Assembly: GCA_000344275.1 (NCBI GenBank)
Contig: AORU01000010.1
Span: forward strand, 1-64,000
DNA: 64,000 nucleotides
Source of the DNA: Streptococcus oralis subsp. tigurinus AZ_3a
GTDB taxonomy: Bacteria > Bacillota > Bacilli > Lactobacillales > Streptococcaceae
Direction of reading: 5' to 3'
Below, in pieces: positions 17,304 through 28,107 of this stretch. A model generated the notes under the pieces. It made no database searches, was not told the origin of the DNA, and was given only the letters and a program-made list of their open reading frames with translations. The translations under genes and the position numbers were made by a program. Each line of letters starts with the position of its first letter. Positions within the stretch are counted from its first letter, which is position 1.

Positions 17304-17341
17304 AAAAAGTAGCCCTTAAGCACATTTGATGGCTACTTTTT
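17304..17341. terminator. Bidirectional terminator after hsdR
   Basis: AAAAAGTAGCC (17304-17314) pairs perfectly with GGCTACTTTTT (17331-17341); it ends the hsd operon transcript. Confidence 0.8.
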
Positions 17342-17383
17342 ATTGTTTAGGCAGATTTATTTCGTTACTCAATCAAATGATTC

Positions 17384-20300
17384 TTAAATATCTCCACCAA
17401 TTCCCTTGAATTTTTCAACAAAACGACTGATCTTTTGAAAAACGGTTTGTTTTTTTGTACGATATTGTGGATTTAGTGGGCTCATTTTCGGCAGAGCTTC
17501 ATTCAAATCATTCCCATTTTCACTAGCATACTCACGCTTCAACGAAGCTTGTATGTAGCGCTTAGCACTTTGTTCATTTAATCCCTCAATCTGTATCAAC
17601 TCATCCGCTTCCCTTTTCTGCTCACTTTGAGCAAAAATAAAGAACTGCTCAATGATATCTGATTTATCAGCAAAACTATCTAAGTCACTGTCATGGATGA
17701 AAGCAACTATCAGATCTTCCTTAGCTCGATTGCCAAGACTTGCTCGAATCGTCCGAGTAATTTCTGTAACAAGTTCATCTTTATCTGAAACCTTTTTATT
17801 AGTCTCAAAAATTAGCTCTAAGATATAGTCTAGATTGATTTCTTGGGATTTTAGTAATTCAACTTCAAAAACAATCGAATCCCAATCAACTTTAGATTCG
17901 TTATCTTCCCGATTACGGCGTTCATTCTCATACCATGACTTAATGTCATTATAGGTTGAACGGTAGTCTTGAATTTCCCTCGTACTTGGGATGTCTAACC
18001 TAGATAACTCCTCCAGAGTTTCATCGTCCACATGGAAACGTTCCTTGAAGGCTTCTACAGCCTTATCATCTAAGATATCAAGTTCTTGTAAAGCTCGTAG
18101 ACTCATGAAATCATCGTAGTTTTGTAAGATATTATCTAAACGAAGAAATTGACCAAACAACGAGACAAATTCTTTCTTATCACTCTCTTTAATGATAGCT
18201 TGCGGGTCCGGAAATTTTTCTTGTAACTCTTGAACAACGTCCATATAACCCTTTTGCTCTTCACCGGCCTCCGTAAAGCCTGTCATATACTCTTGATAAG
18301 AACGTTCGAGCAAGACTTCTGCTGTCTCAGTCTTTCCAAATAGCTTAATAGCATCAGTTGTAGCCTTCTCTAAATCCCGGAAGGTTACAATATTCCCAAA
18401 TGACTTGGTAGCATCATAAATTCGATTGGTGCGTGAAAAAGCTTGGATTAAACCATGATATCTCAGATTTTTATCCACAAATAAAGTATTTAAAGTCGGT
18501 GCATCAAAGCCAGTCAAGAACATCCCAACTACAATTAAGAGATCCACTTCCCGATTTTTGACGCGTTTAGCCAAATCACGATAGTAATTCTGGAAATCAT
18601 TACCGTTAATCGTAAAATTAGTGCCAAATAACTGATTATAATCAGCTATACAGCTACTCAAAAATTCTTTACTACTAATATCCGCTAAATCTGCCGGTGA
18701 AAAGCTCTCATCATCAATTTCACCAATAGCCACCTGAGACTCATTCGCAGCATAGGAAAAGATAGTCGCAATCTTCAATGGTTTTTCAGAATCTTTTTGC
18801 TGATTTTGCAACTCTTGATAGTAGGCTTTTGCTGCATCAACACTTGAAACAGCAAACATGGCATTGAAACCTTTACCAGTTAATCGGTGCGTTTTTTGAT
18901 CAAAATGATCTAAGACATACCTAGATATTTCAGCGATTCGAGTCGGATGAAGCAGCGCTTTTTTATTTTCAGCTGCAGACAACTTGGCCAAGTCCTGCTC
19001 GCTTTCAATTGACTTAAACTTCGGACGAACGTCGTTGTAATCCACCATGAACTTCAGAACTTTTTGATCTCGAATCGCATCAGTTAGCACATAGGCATGT
19101 AACTCACGACCGAAAACAGATGCCGTTGTCTCGGAACCAAGCGCATTCTCTACCTTAATCGGTGTACCTGTAAAACCAAACTGGCAATATTTCTTAAATT
19201 TCTGCCTGAGCCGCTTTTGCGCTTCACCAAACTGAGAACGATGACATTCATCAAAAATGAAAACCACTTGCTTTTGATAAATTTCATGATGACTCTCACT
19301 GCTCATAAAATTGTTAAGCTTCTGAATGGTCGTCACGACAATTTTATTATCATCCTTCTCGATATTGCGTTTGAGTCCTGCAGTGCTATTTGAACCGTTG
19401 ACTGAGTCAGGTGAAAATCGCTGGTACTCTTTCATAGTCTGATAATCCAAGTCCTTGCGATCCACCACAAAGAAAACCTTATCCACTTCTTCCATCTCAG
19501 TAGCAAGTCTAGCAGCTTTAAAACTTGTCAGGGTCTTCCCTGAACCGGTAGTATGCCAAATATAACCACCTGTATCAGGACCGCTTTTGATTTTTGAAGC
19601 AATAGCTGAACGTATCTTCCAGATGATTCTCTCAGTTGCCGCAATCTGATAAGGACGCATGATGAGAAGAGTGTCATTAGTATCAAAGACAGAATAATTT
19701 ATCAAGACATTTAACAAGGTCTGTTGACTCAAGAAAGTTGCTGTAAAGTCCTTCAAGTCCTTAATAGGATTATTATTTTTCAAAGCCCAGTTCATGGTGA
19801 ACTCATAAGAATTCTTATCTCGCTTGGTCGTATTAGCAAAATACCGAGTATCCGTTCCGTTTGAGATGATAAAAATCTGAAGGTACTTAAAGAGAGAATT
19901 CTCCTCATTGAAACTCTCTTTACTATATCTGTGCACCTGATTAAAGGCCTCTCGAATCGCGACTCCGCGTTTTTTGAGCTCAATTTGTACCAGAGGCAAT
20001 CCATTTACCAGCAAGGTCACATCATAACGATTGCTACTGGTGCCAACTTGCTTCATTTGATTAATGACTTGCAGTTTGTTTCGACTAATGTTTTTCTTAT
20101 CCCATAAATAGATATTCTGGATATGCCCATCATCAAATATAAAATCATAAATATAGTTATCATGAAGTTTTCTGGTACGATCAATCAAACTGTCACTGGG
20201 TTTATTGAGGTACTCATCCAAGAAGCGCAACCACTCAGCATCTGTAAAAACCACATTATTCAGAACTTCCATCTGGGTCTTGAGATTAGCCAAAAGCGCC

Positions 20301-20479
20301 TCTGGGGTCGTCAAATAAGTAAGATACTCGTATCCTTGCTGGCGCAAGTCAGCAATCAGCTCCTTCTCCAAGTCCGCCTCTGTCTGATACTGACTAGGCT
20401 GTTCTAGCTTGGTATACTTTTCTAAAATGATAAAATTATCTGACTCAACAATAGCTGTAGTGAATGTACTTTCAGACAT
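17384..20479 (-). CDS. hsdR: Type I restriction enzyme, motor/endonuclease subunit HsdR
   Basis: A 1031-residue subunit. The N-terminal PD-(D/E)xK nuclease ends in QIELKKRG near residue 165. The SF2 translocase has Walker A HTTGSGKT near residue 310, [11 protein letters not shown] near 410, FTGTP near 440, and the later motif [16 protein letters not shown] plus QAFSRTNR near residue 670. The C-terminal helical region binds the HsdM2S core. It cuts DNA after ATP-driven translocation when the target is unmethylated. It is last in the operon, starting 2 bp after the PrrC-like gene's stop. No inactivating lesion was seen. Confidence 0.95.
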   Translation of the reverse strand: MSESTFTTAIVESDNFIILEKYTKLEQPSQYQTEADLEKELIADLRQQGYEYLTYLTTPEALLANLKTQMEVLNNVVFTDAEWLRFLDEYLNKPSDSLIDRTRKLHDNYIYDFIFDDGHIQNIYLWDKKNISRNKLQVINQMKQVGTSSNRYDVTLLVNGLPLVQIELKKRGVAIREAFNQVHRYSKESFNEENSLFKYLQIFIISNGTDTRYFANTTKRDKNSYEFTMNWALKNNNPIKDLKDFTATFLSQQTLLNVLINYSVFDTNDTLLIMRPYQIAATERIIWKIRSAIASKIKSGPDTGGYIWHTTGSGKTLTSFKAARLATEMEEVDKVFFVVDRKDLDYQTMKEYQRFSPDSVNGSNSTAGLKRNIEKDDNKIVVTTIQKLNNFMSSESHHEIYQKQVVFIFDECHRSQFGEAQKRLRQKFKKYCQFGFTGTPIKVENALGSETTASVFGRELHAYVLTDAIRDQKVLKFMVDYNDVRPKFKSIESEQDLAKLSAAENKKALLHPTRIAEISRYVLDHFDQKTHRLTGKGFNAMFAVSSVDAAKAYYQELQNQQKDSEKPLKIATIFSYAANESQVAIGEIDDESFSPADLADISSKEFLSSCIADYNQLFGTNFTINGNDFQNYYRDLAKRVKNREVDLLIVVGMFLTGFDAPTLNTLFVDKNLRYHGLIQAFSRTNRIYDATKSFGNIVTFRDLEKATTDAIKLFGKTETAEVLLERSYQEYMTGFTEAGEEQKGYMDVVQELQEKFPDPQAIIKESDKKEFVSLFGQFLRLDNILQNYDDFMSLRALQELDILDDKAVEAFKERFHVDDETLEELSRLDIPSTREIQDYRSTYNDIKSWYENERRNREDNESKVDWDSIVFEVELLKSQEINLDYILELIFETNKKVSDKDELVTEITRTIRASLGNRAKEDLIVAFIHDSDLDSFADKSDIIEQFFIFAQSEQKREADELIQIEGLNEQSAKRYIQASLKREYASENGNDLNEALPKMSPLNPQYRTKKQTVFQKISRFVEKFKGIGGDI

Positions 20480-20481
20480 AA

Positions 20482-21666
20482 TTACTCCTTATAATTGCAA
20501 GTGCTCTCTAAATGCTGTAACAGGTTTTTTAAAAGCGCAGTTTCTGGGAGGGTTACTAGTTCATCTTCCTCGGTTGATACTTTAGAATGACTAGAAATAT
20601 TTAATATCCTTGACTCATAGTTACTAAAACTTCCTTCATTATCACGTGGCAATAATTCCTGCCAATTTTGATACCCTAGGAAAGTTGCTGTTTTCTCGTA
20701 AAGATTTCTTAAAAAATTAAAATGATATTTATAAACCAAATTGTCTTCTATAGCTTTATGTAATGATTTTCTTAAAAAATTATGATAAGCAAAAGGAGAA
20801 TCATCCGGTTGAGGTATCAGTTTATATGATCCATCTTCTAATTTTTCAAATCTAAATCTACTACTATCAGGAACTTTTCGGGTGTCAATATAGGTTCTAT
20901 TCTCTCCAGTTTCTTCGTCAATAGCTCGCTTACTATATCTCTCATTCCTTTTAATATTTTTTAACTCATTATATAAGACGTTATAGAATAAAGGATTGTG
21001 AGTTGTTATTATAAATTTAAGATCAGACTTACTCGTTCTAATTAACTTACCTAAATTTGATGCAACTTCTATCAAGTGGTTTTCATCTAATGATGAAACT
21101 GGGTCATCAATAAATACATACTTTAAATCATCAAACTCTCTAGTACTACGTTCATCAGGTTCTAGTATATCAAGCTCACTAATAACTAGCTCTAGCAATG
21201 TATAAAAAATAGACCAAATAAAATTGCTCTCTTCTCCTTTGGATAACTTAATTTGTTCGTTTAGTCTATCCTCACCATCACCACTTTGAATAGTGAAAAG
21301 AATATGACCATCTGACAAAAGAAATGAAGGTGTCATTTTATCATTTGTATAATGCTGAAAATGCGAAATAATATTCTGATCCTGTCCCTGCTCTTGAATA
21401 ATCCAAGATATAAAAGAATTTGGCTGAATCTTCAGTTTAAAATCCCGATTGCCGTCAAGATCATTATCCCAATAGAACAAGTCCTCAGTAAAAGCATTAT
21501 AATAAAGAATCTTATCTCTCGTAAGACCGCCTTCTTCAGCTTGAAACAACTTAGCAAACTCTTTAGAGAGTCTGGTCTTTCCTGTCCCATTAAAAGCGTA
21601 GATCAGCTGAACTTTCTGGTTTGAAGCTTTTAACTCTTGTGCAATATCACTTAGCGCTTTTGCCAT
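20482..21666 (-). CDS. prrC: PrrC-type anticodon nuclease candidate
   Basis: A 394-residue protein with an ABC-ATPase head: P-loop AFNGTGKT (24-31), signature-like LSKGEE (141-146), Walker [14 protein letters not shown] (183-195) and the H-loop TTHNPLFYN (221-229). The C-terminal part holds an Arg-x3-Glu pair, R320 and E324 (FLRNLYEK), and H360 (NISSHSK). From memory E. coli PrrC is 396 residues, has the catalytic triad R320/E324/H356, and has a tRNA-recognition segment ending F292-S-Y294; this protein has F292-A-Y294 preceded by acidic residues. PrrC lies between hsdS and hsdR, as here. Known PrrC is kept silent by its RM enzyme and cleaves tRNA-Lys when phage disables restriction. A plain AAA ATPase remains possible. 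Confidence 0.78.
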   Translation of the reverse strand: MAKALSDIAQELKASNQKVQLIYAFNGTGKTRLSKEFAKLFQAEEGGLTRDKILYYNAFTEDLFYWDNDLDGNRDFKLKIQPNSFISWIIQEQGQDQNIISHFQHYTNDKMTPSFLLSDGHILFTIQSGDGEDRLNEQIKLSKGEESNFIWSIFYTLLELVISELDILEPDERSTREFDDLKYVFIDDPVSSLDENHLIEVASNLGKLIRTSKSDLKFIITTHNPLFYNVLYNELKNIKRNERYSKRAIDEETGENRTYIDTRKVPDSSRFRFEKLEDGSYKLIPQPDDSPFAYHNFLRKSLHKAIEDNLVYKYHFNFLRNLYEKTATFLGYQNWQELLPRDNEGSFSNYESRILNISSHSKVSTEEDELVTLPETALLKNLLQHLESTCNYKE

Positions 21667-21685
21667 ATCCCTTTCCTATTCTTTT

Positions 21686-23401
21686 CTATAAATCAAAATT
21701 TAGCAATTGTTCCCGCCAGTATTCATACTGTTTCTGTCTCTGTTCTATCTCTTTAGGAAGACCTTCTGAAATAGAAGTGGTTAGGGTATTGAAGTGGTCA
21801 AGAATGGAGACGATTCTTACTTGTTCAGTAAGGGATGGTAAGTAGAACGTTACTTTATCAATAGCATCCTTAGATAATCTAGGAATACTAGCCTTTCGAA
21901 CCTGTGATTTGAGTCTATCTTGCTTACTTAACAAGACATAGTACATAAATTTATCAGCAATATTATCTGATGTCTCTAATGTGTAGACATCATCTGCTGC
22001 CCAAAAATCCACAGCGCTATACCCCATTTCACCAGCCGCCCCTGCACAAATTACAAAGCTAGTATTTTTCACTCTGTTTGATTCAGTATAATATCCTAAA
22101 GGCGTCAAACTGTTTTGATAAACTGGAACACTTCCTAAAGTAGTTAGCTGCTTTCTAACAAGGCGTTTTCCACGTTGTAAATTCATAATTTGCCCTAACT
22201 CCACTCGAATTGGTCCAAATACCCACTGCAATAGTTTGATAAGAACGGAATTGTCCCACTCCTCTACTCTACTCTCAGTGTACTCGCCTTCAGCGACGAA
22301 TGTCAAGAGTTTTTCTCTAAAATATTCATACTGTTTTTGACGCAGTTCAATCTCCTTAGGAAGTCCGATATTTAAGTCGTTACAAACCGTATCAAAGTTG
22401 TCTAGAACTTGAACAATACGAGACTGGATTTCAAGAGAAGGGACTGGGATTTTGAATTTTTCAGTATCATTACTAGAAATTTGTGGCATCTGCATATTGT
22501 TAGCAATATTTTGAAAATGTTCTTTATTATGAACTAAGTAATGATAAATATATCTTAAGTTGATATTTTCATTGTCTGAACTGTATGACCAAAATTCATT
22601 TTTAAAACTAAATGGTTCTGTGCAGTATTCAAAATCAATAATTCCACGAGATTTTACAACAATTGCCTCTTCTGTATGAATATCTTTATCGGGAATATCT
22701 CCATAGTTCACATCAGCGTAAGTCTTTCCTCCTGCAAAGATACGGATTGGCGCACCATCTTTGTGAAGTAATTTCATCTGACTAGCTGTAATTTTAGTTC
22801 CTTTCCCTTTTTTAAGAAACTCATTTAACGTCTTCCACTCAACCTGATAAACCTCATCCTCAAAAGATAAAAGTTTATCTCGATAAAAAGAATATTGCTT
22901 TTTACGTGAGGTCAATTCTGAGGTCAATTCTGTAACATAATCGGTGAATTTGTCAAGTATTTGCACGATTTTTTCTTGAATTTCTATTGGTGGGATAGGA
23001 ATAGGAAACGATTTTAAAGTTGAAATGACAATGTAAGACATAGCCGCCTTATTTGTATTATTCTCTAAATAAGATTTTAGCCCCTGTTTGATAATGTGTA
23101 ACAAAAATCGAGCTTTCACATTATGTGAGAAATTTGTCAAAACATATGTTCTTTGATATGCTTCAAATTTTCCTGAATAATACTTAACATCTCCAACATT
23201 TGCATTTCCAGCAATTAATAGTGCCTCTGCATTCCACCGAAAGGAATTTATTCGACTTATTTCTTTTGCTGTTGTAAAAAAAGGATATTTCCCATCTTCA
23301 ACAGACTCATTGGCATTCAATTTACCTGTTTCTATTTTACACACTTCCCCCAACTCTTTCCACTCAACAGGACAGTTTTGGATTTCTTCTAGGATGGTCA
23401 T
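21686..23401 (-). CDS. hsdS: Type I specificity subunit HsdS with three target-recognition domains
   Basis: The ATG at 23401 overlaps the previous stop (TGATG), giving 571 residues instead of the usual 400 or so. Three TRD-plus-helix units are visible. TRD1 is about 15-135 with helix 140-181 (IQEKIVQILDKF...YRDKLLSF). TRD2 is about 188-320 with helix 322-369 (IQSRIVQVLDNF...YFREKLLTF). TRD3 is about 400-520 with helix 523-570 (EQVRIVSILDHF...YWREQLLNF). Each TRD normally recognises half of a bipartite DNA site. The extra unit probably came by recombination between the similar helix segments. Whether two of the three TRDs dock with HsdM, or the protein is defective, cannot be told. Confidence 0.88.
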   Translation of the reverse strand: MTILEEIQNCPVEWKELGEVCKIETGKLNANESVEDGKYPFFTTAKEISRINSFRWNAEALLIAGNANVGDVKYYSGKFEAYQRTYVLTNFSHNVKARFLLHIIKQGLKSYLENNTNKAAMSYIVISTLKSFPIPIPPIEIQEKIVQILDKFTDYVTELTSELTSRKKQYSFYRDKLLSFEDEVYQVEWKTLNEFLKKGKGTKITASQMKLLHKDGAPIRIFAGGKTYADVNYGDIPDKDIHTEEAIVVKSRGIIDFEYCTEPFSFKNEFWSYSSDNENINLRYIYHYLVHNKEHFQNIANNMQMPQISSNDTEKFKIPVPSLEIQSRIVQVLDNFDTVCNDLNIGLPKEIELRQKQYEYFREKLLTFVAEGEYTESRVEEWDNSVLIKLLQWVFGPIRVELGQIMNLQRGKRLVRKQLTTLGSVPVYQNSLTPLGYYTESNRVKNTSFVICAGAAGEMGYSAVDFWAADDVYTLETSDNIADKFMYYVLLSKQDRLKSQVRKASIPRLSKDAIDKVTFYLPSLTEQVRIVSILDHFNTLTTSISEGLPKEIEQRQKQYEYWREQLLNFDL

Positions 23402-24405
23402 CACTTACCTCCTTCCTTGGCTAGATTTTCAATACTTTTGATTTCCTTGAGGTAATCTTTTTCAACTTGACTGAGGGTCTTGGCTTGGTAGCTCTTATAT
23501 TCCTTATCTACCTTCTGCTTCATCTGTTCACGAGAGATAGAACCACTGTTATCAAGTAAGTCTTCTCCAGTAGCCTGAAGGATACGATCTACGTGAGCCA
23601 CCCAGTCAGCCATGGTCATAACTTCTTCTCGCTCTGCCTGTCTTTCAGCAAAATCTAGATATCCTGATACAAGCTGATTAAGCACACGGAGTTCCTTTTC
23701 TGTCAGATAGTTCTTGGCAACTTTTGCTTCAGATAGAGTAGGGAGGTCTCCCTTAAAAGTAGTTAATCCCATAAACTCCTTTTCACTATCAACACGGTTA
23801 TAAATGAGTTCACTCGCAGTATTGTGGTGAATGGCATAATGCATCTTGTTTTGCACCGTCGCAAAGAATTTCTTTGCCTCTGGAGAGTTTGCATTGTAGT
23901 CACTAGATGTCGCAAAAAGATCTAAAACCTGACGGTAAAAGACTTTTTCACTGGAGCGGATGTCTCGGATTCTTTCAAGGAGTTCTTTAAAGTAAGAGCC
24001 ACCACCCAAGTTTTTCAAGCGCTCATCATCCATGGCAAAGCCCTTGATCAGATACTCTTTCAAGACTGTCGAAGCATAGTGTCTGAACTGGATTCCACGA
24101 GGAGAACGCACACGATAACCAATCGCTAAAATCATATCGAGGTTATAATAGGCGACTTTTTTTGACTGAGTTTTACCAGCTATTGCACCATGACGAGTGG
24201 TTGTCAACTGATAGTTGACAACCACTGTTTCATCCAGTTCACTGTCTTCAAAGATCGCCTTGATATGTTTACTAATGTTTTGCTTGGAAGTCTGAAAAAG
24301 CTCAGCTAGTTCTTGTTGGGTCAGCCAGACCGTTCCATTATCCAAGTGGAATTCAATAGCGGACTCCCCGTCATCAGTTCTATAGAGAATCACATCATTT
24401 GCCAT
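23401..24405 (-). CDS. rhuM: RhuM-family protein inside the RM operon
   Basis: A 334-residue protein matching the RhuM (virulence RhuM/DUF) family in length and sequence: [22 protein letters not shown] near residue 26 (HTH), [16 protein letters not shown] near 97, and a C-terminal [21 protein letters not shown] region with a long helical tail. RhuM genes are frequently embedded in type I RM operons, but their role is unknown; a Fic/Doc-like or regulatory activity has been proposed. It overlaps hsdM by 11 bp and hsdS by 1 base, so all three are translationally coupled. Confidence 0.85.
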   Translation of the reverse strand: MANDVILYRTDDGESAIEFHLDNGTVWLTQQELAELFQTSKQNISKHIKAIFEDSELDETVVVNYQLTTTRHGAIAGKTQSKKVAYYNLDMILAIGYRVRSPRGIQFRHYASTVLKEYLIKGFAMDDERLKNLGGGSYFKELLERIRDIRSSEKVFYRQVLDLFATSSDYNANSPEAKKFFATVQNKMHYAIHHNTASELIYNRVDSEKEFMGLTTFKGDLPTLSEAKVAKNYLTEKELRVLNQLVSGYLDFAERQAEREEVMTMADWVAHVDRILQATGEDLLDNSGSISREQMKQKVDKEYKSYQAKTLSQVEKDYLKEIKSIENLAKEGGK

Positions 24406-25954
24406 GGCTCAGTTCCTCTACGATTTTGTCAATTTCTGCACGCAAGTGGTCAATCTTGGCAACAGTCTCAGCGATTTCTTTATTGAGCACATCAATATCA
24501 ATCTTCTCACGGGTATCTTCTTTTTCTACATAAGTGGACACTGAAAGATTATAATCTGCTTCTGCTACTTTTTCTTGTACCACCATACAAGAAAAGTAAT
24601 CTTCGTTTTCTTTCTTTTCAACACTGGCTAAGATGTTTTCGATATTCTCTTCTGTTAAGACGTTATTATTAGTTTCTTTCTTAAACTGCTTACTTGCATC
24701 AACAAAGAGGATATCCGTCGTTGGCTTATTCTTCGCTAAAATAAGAATACAGGTCGCAATGGAGGTCCCAAAAAAGAGATTATCTGGTAGCTGAATAACC
24801 GCTTCAACAAAGTTATTGTCTACTAGATATTGACGGATCTTTTGCTCAGCACCTCCACGATAGAAAATACCTGGGAAAGTTACGATTGCAGCTCGTCCCT
24901 TATTTGACAAGTATGACAAGCTATGCATAATAAAAGCAAAATCAGCCTTAGATTTAGGCGCCAATACACCCGCAGGTGCAAAGCGGTCATCGTTGATAAG
25001 CGTTGGATCATCGCTTCCTATCCATTTGATAGAGTATGGTGGATTTGACACAATAGCATCAAAAGGCTTATCGTTTACATGCTTAGGATCAAGCAAGGTA
25101 TTGCCACGCTCAATGCTAAACTTATCATAATTGATATTGTGTAAAAACATATTCATCCGAGCTAGGTTATAGGTGGTCATATTAATTTCCTGACCATAAA
25201 ATCCATCTTCAATTATGTGCTCATTAAACTGCTTTTTAGCTTGCAGAAGCAACGAACCCGAGCCACAGGCAGGATCGTAAATTTTATTGATTTTATTTTT
25301 TTCATTCTTGCCCAGCATAACAATCCGCGCCAAGAGTCTCGATACACTTTGCGGTGTAAAAAATTCTCCACCAGATTTCCCAGCGTTAGAAGCATAATTA
25401 GAGATTAGATACTCATAAGCATCCCCAAAGAGATCAATATGGTTATCTTCAAAGTTTCCAAAATCAAGACTTGCAATTCCTTCAAGAATCAGAGCCAAGC
25501 GCTGATTCCTCTCCGGAACCATACTACCTAACTTGTTACTTCTGGTATCTACATCATCAAAAAGACCCTTAATGTCATGTTCACTCGCATAACCAATCGC
25601 ACTAGACTCAATATCATCAAAGATATCTTTTAAATCTGTATTTAAGTGCTCATTTTGACGAGCAGTTTTGACAACATTGGAAAACAACTGCGAAGGCATA
25701 ATAAAATAACCCTTGGTTTTAATGGCATCATCTCGAACTTCAGGCGTAATTAAATCTTCAGAAACCTCTTCATAGTTAATTGATTCATCGCCACCTTCGA
25801 TATAGGTTTTGAAATTTTCACTAATAAAGCGATAAAATAGAATTCCCAAAATATACTGCTTGAAGTCCCAACCATCTACTGCACCACGAACTTCATCAGC
25901 AATTTTCCATATCTTTCTATGTAGCTCTTGCCTTTGTACCTGTTCTGACATCAT
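24395..25954 (-). CDS. hsdM: Type I DNA methyltransferase subunit HsdM
   Basis: A 519-residue N6-adenine methyltransferase: N-terminal helical HsdM_N domain ([24 protein letters not shown]), SAM-binding [10 protein letters not shown] near residue 225 and catalytic SNPPYS near 305, with a C-terminal coiled coil. With HsdS it methylates the recognition site and forms the restriction core with HsdR. First gene of a five-gene operon. The adjacent second ATG (25951) is better spaced from GAGGAA and may be the true start. Confidence 0.95.
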   Translation of the reverse strand: MMSEQVQRQELHRKIWKIADEVRGAVDGWDFKQYILGILFYRFISENFKTYIEGGDESINYEEVSEDLITPEVRDDAIKTKGYFIMPSQLFSNVVKTARQNEHLNTDLKDIFDDIESSAIGYASEHDIKGLFDDVDTRSNKLGSMVPERNQRLALILEGIASLDFGNFEDNHIDLFGDAYEYLISNYASNAGKSGGEFFTPQSVSRLLARIVMLGKNEKNKINKIYDPACGSGSLLLQAKKQFNEHIIEDGFYGQEINMTTYNLARMNMFLHNINYDKFSIERGNTLLDPKHVNDKPFDAIVSNPPYSIKWIGSDDPTLINDDRFAPAGVLAPKSKADFAFIMHSLSYLSNKGRAAIVTFPGIFYRGGAEQKIRQYLVDNNFVEAVIQLPDNLFFGTSIATCILILAKNKPTTDILFVDASKQFKKETNNNVLTEENIENILASVEKKENEDYFSCMVVQEKVAEADYNLSVSTYVEKEDTREKIDIDVLNKEIAETVAKIDHLRAEIDKIVEELSHGK

Positions 25955-25982
25955 ATTTCCTCATTAACTTTTTATTCTTTTT

Positions 25983-25991
25983 ATTATATCA
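25983..25991 (-). promoter_or_regulatory. hsd operon promoter (extended -10)
   Basis: Minus strand TGA-TATAAT (25983-25991), about 30 bases before the hsdM start; no clear -35. Confidence 0.55.
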
Positions 25992-26154
25992 TTTTTCTCA
26001 TTATTTAATTCCGTTAGAGTGAATTTATCAAGAGTTTTTATCAAGCTAACTATCATCTTATTGATTACCAATCAAAAATCTACTTAGGCCTCAACAATAA
26101 AATTGAAACGACTAATCATTAGGTAAACTATCTTAAATCGATCTACAAGCATAA

Positions 26155-26182
26155 AAAAGAACATCCCGAAGGATGTTCCATG
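26155..26182 (-). terminator. Terminator, rpsI-type
   Basis: On the minus strand GAACATCC-TTCG-GGATGTTC is followed by TTTTTT: an intrinsic terminator directly downstream of the rpsI tail fragment, consistent with having been the rpsI terminator. Confidence 0.65.
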
Positions 26183-26204
26183 TAAATATAGCAACTCTCT
26201 CGAA

Positions 26205-26250
26205 TTAACGTTTACTAAATTGTGATGCTTTACGAATTTTCTTAAGACCT
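26205..26250 (-). pseudogene. Fossil 3' end of rpsI (ribosomal protein S9), probable attachment-site remnant
   Basis: The minus strand reads GLKKIRKASQFSKR followed by TAA, the conserved C-terminus of streptococcal S9, and then the terminator. The match stops abruptly at about 26250 and the rest of rpsI is absent. ICEs and IMEs of streptococci commonly integrate in the 3' end of rpsI and carry a copy of its last bases (known). So this is best read as an att-site scar at the edge of the island. Confidence 0.6.
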
Positions 26251-26737
26251 GACTTTAGGAGATTTCTTTGCCTTCAACCAAGGACTAAATAAAATAGGTG
26301 ACCAAGCACTTCCTTTTAAAATTCACCCTGAACATTTTGTATTTGCTGGGGTGCACGGTGGACAGGAAGTGATGGAGTTGATTGGAGAGTACGGACAACC
26401 AACTTATCAAAAAATCTTTATCAGCCTAGATGCTGAAAAACCAGTCGTTCCGGATACCGATACAAAAATTTCTATGGCAGGTGATACTGCCACTCTCATG
26501 TCCGATCCAAGCCTTGATATCAAGATGTATGGTATGCATCAGTTCAAGATGAAAAAAGGTGGACTCCACATCAAATTAGGCGTCTTTCCCCCAGAAGCAG
26601 TCCCAAGCGAGATGGTACTCGGTCACCAAGAACACCTAGCAGTTGAATTTTTCAATTCCCTCACAATCGCCTACCAAAACAAAACATTTAAGGTAAAACT
26701 ACTCAATACCCTCTTAAAATTCAAAAAATTAAAGTAA
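26246..26737 (+). pseudogene. 5'-truncated gene abutting the rpsI scar
   Basis: The plus frame is open from 26246 to the stop at 26737 (163 codons) and is coding-like from its first codon (LGDFFAFNQGLNKIGDQALPF...), without a start. The ATG/GTG at 26351 is internal. The product has Gly/Val-rich β-like sequence and a basic C-terminus (LLNTLLKFKKLK). The family is not recognised. The left border coincides with the rpsI fragment, indicating deletion or recombination at that point. Confidence 0.5.
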
Positions 26738-26817
26738 ACAAAAGCGGGTGACTGAACAATTTAGCCTTTGAAAGCTACGATTATAAACCCCTCGTAACAT
26801 ATCAATCTATCACCCAT

Positions 26818-26856
26818 ATAAAAAGATAGCCATTCTAATTAAATGCTATCCTTTTT
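26818..26856. terminator. Bidirectional terminator
   Basis: AAAAAGATAGC...ATT and AAT-GCTATCCTTTTTT form a stem with a bulged C; it ends the minus-strand lipoprotein gene. Confidence 0.6.
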
Positions 26857-26859
26857 TGT

Positions 26860-28107
26860 TTATCCTTGTCCACCAGGGGCTGGACCGCCAGGACCACCAT
26901 TTCCTTGAGGGCCTCCATTTGGTCCACCGCCTCCAGGCATAGAGTTGACGATTTCCGTTTGTTTTTCGCCGTTGAGATAGATATCACCGCCTGTGTAGGT
27001 CGCTGTTCCATCAAAGTCAAAACCTGTTTGGCCAATCATTTTAATGGTTCCACCTGTAACCGTGATATTGCCATTTGAGTCGATTGGGTCTGTATCCCCT
27101 TGACCAACTTCTACTGTCAGGTTCCCACCGTTCATAGTGAAGAAGATTTCACTCTGTTGGGCATTTTTATTGGCTGCATTGACTCCATCATCTGTCGCAT
27201 AGACATTGATATTGCCGTCGTTTATGGTGATAGATTTTCCTTCTATCCCTTCTGTTGAATTCTTAACGGTATAGGTACCGCTATCAATCACTAGGTTACC
27301 AGAAGCGTGAATTCCATCATCTCCTGCTGTGACTGTTATGATATTGTTAGCCAAATACATATTGCCGACAGTCATATCGTCATCATTGTCGACCTTGACC
27401 CCATCCTCTTTGGCATCGATGGTCATGGTCGTACCAGTGATGTTGAGTTCATCATTGACATTAAAGGCATCGCCAACTGCTGTGATGTTATAGGTTCCAC
27501 CCGTGATGTGGAGGGTGTCGTTAGCCTTGATACCATTGTTTTTCTTGCCATCTACATTGAGAGTTCCTTTCCCGTTGATGGTCAAATCCACCTTAGAAAA
27601 GAGAGCTGCATCTGCTTTTTCATCGCTGTTAGAGCTTGAGTCAGAGAGACTGTTGGTGGTTCCCTCTGCTAGAGTCAGGTAGACGTGGCCGGCTGATGTC
27701 GCAGATATCGCTGCATTGGTATTGGTCATGGTTGCACCTTTTAGGACTAGATGAACATCTGCAGACTTATCTGCCTCGACCTTGATCTGCACTCCGTCAG
27801 ACTGACCTGAAATTACATAGGTTCCAGATTTTGTGATGGTCACTGTTGATTCAGAAACTGTCACCCCATCTCCAGAGACGTTTGCTGATGAGCCAGATAA
27901 CTCAATCTTAGAAGCTGTGCTTTCATCATAAGAAGTATCATTATCCTTATCTGTAAAATAGGATGATTGATTTGTCTTTGTTGAAGTTGTTGTGGCACTA
28001 TTTGTCGTTGCATTGGTATTGGATGTAGTTGTTGACTGGGAACATGCTGCCAGCAGCACCATTGCCGTTAAACTCGTTGCGAGTAGGGTCCATTTTTTTG
28101 ATTTCAT
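26860..28107 (-). CDS. Carbohydrate-binding-domain lipoprotein
   Basis: A 415-residue protein. The start chosen is the ATG at 28107, which yields a lipoprotein signal MKSKKWTLLATSLTAMVLLA-AC with lipobox Cys near residue 22; a longer upstream frame lacks this logic. The body is a repetitive β-helix-like fold with many ITxGTYxIT, DDGVxVDNDD and NGIKANDTL motifs (DUF4353/carbohydrate-binding type), ending in a Gly/Pro/Asn-rich tail (GGGGPNGGPQGNGGPGG). It is divergent from a VTC-domain/DUF4956 pair; such trios recur in Firmicutes. Substrate unknown. Confidence 0.78.
   Translation of the reverse strand: MKSKKWTLLATSLTAMVLLAACSQSTTTSNTNATTNSATTTSTKTNQSSYFTDKDNDTSYDESTASKIELSGSSANVSGDGVTVSESTVTITKSGTYVISGQSDGVQIKVEADKSADVHLVLKGATMTNTNAAISATSAGHVYLTLAEGTTNSLSDSSSNSDEKADAALFSKVDLTINGKGTLNVDGKKNNGIKANDTLHITGGTYNITAVGDAFNVNDELNITGTTMTIDAKEDGVKVDNDDDMTVGNMYLANNIITVTAGDDGIHASGNLVIDSGTYTVKNSTEGIEGKSITINDGNINVYATDDGVNAANKNAQQSEIFFTMNGGNLTVEVGQGDTDPIDSNGNITVTGGTIKMIGQTGFDFDGTATYTGGDIYLNGEKQTEIVNSMPGGGGPNGGPQGNGGPGGPAPGGQG

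Noticed and set aside
26351..26737. An intact 128-residue gene starting at GTG/ATG 26351
   Set aside because: Coding-quality sequence extends upstream in the same frame to 26246 with no start, so the gene is 5'-truncated.
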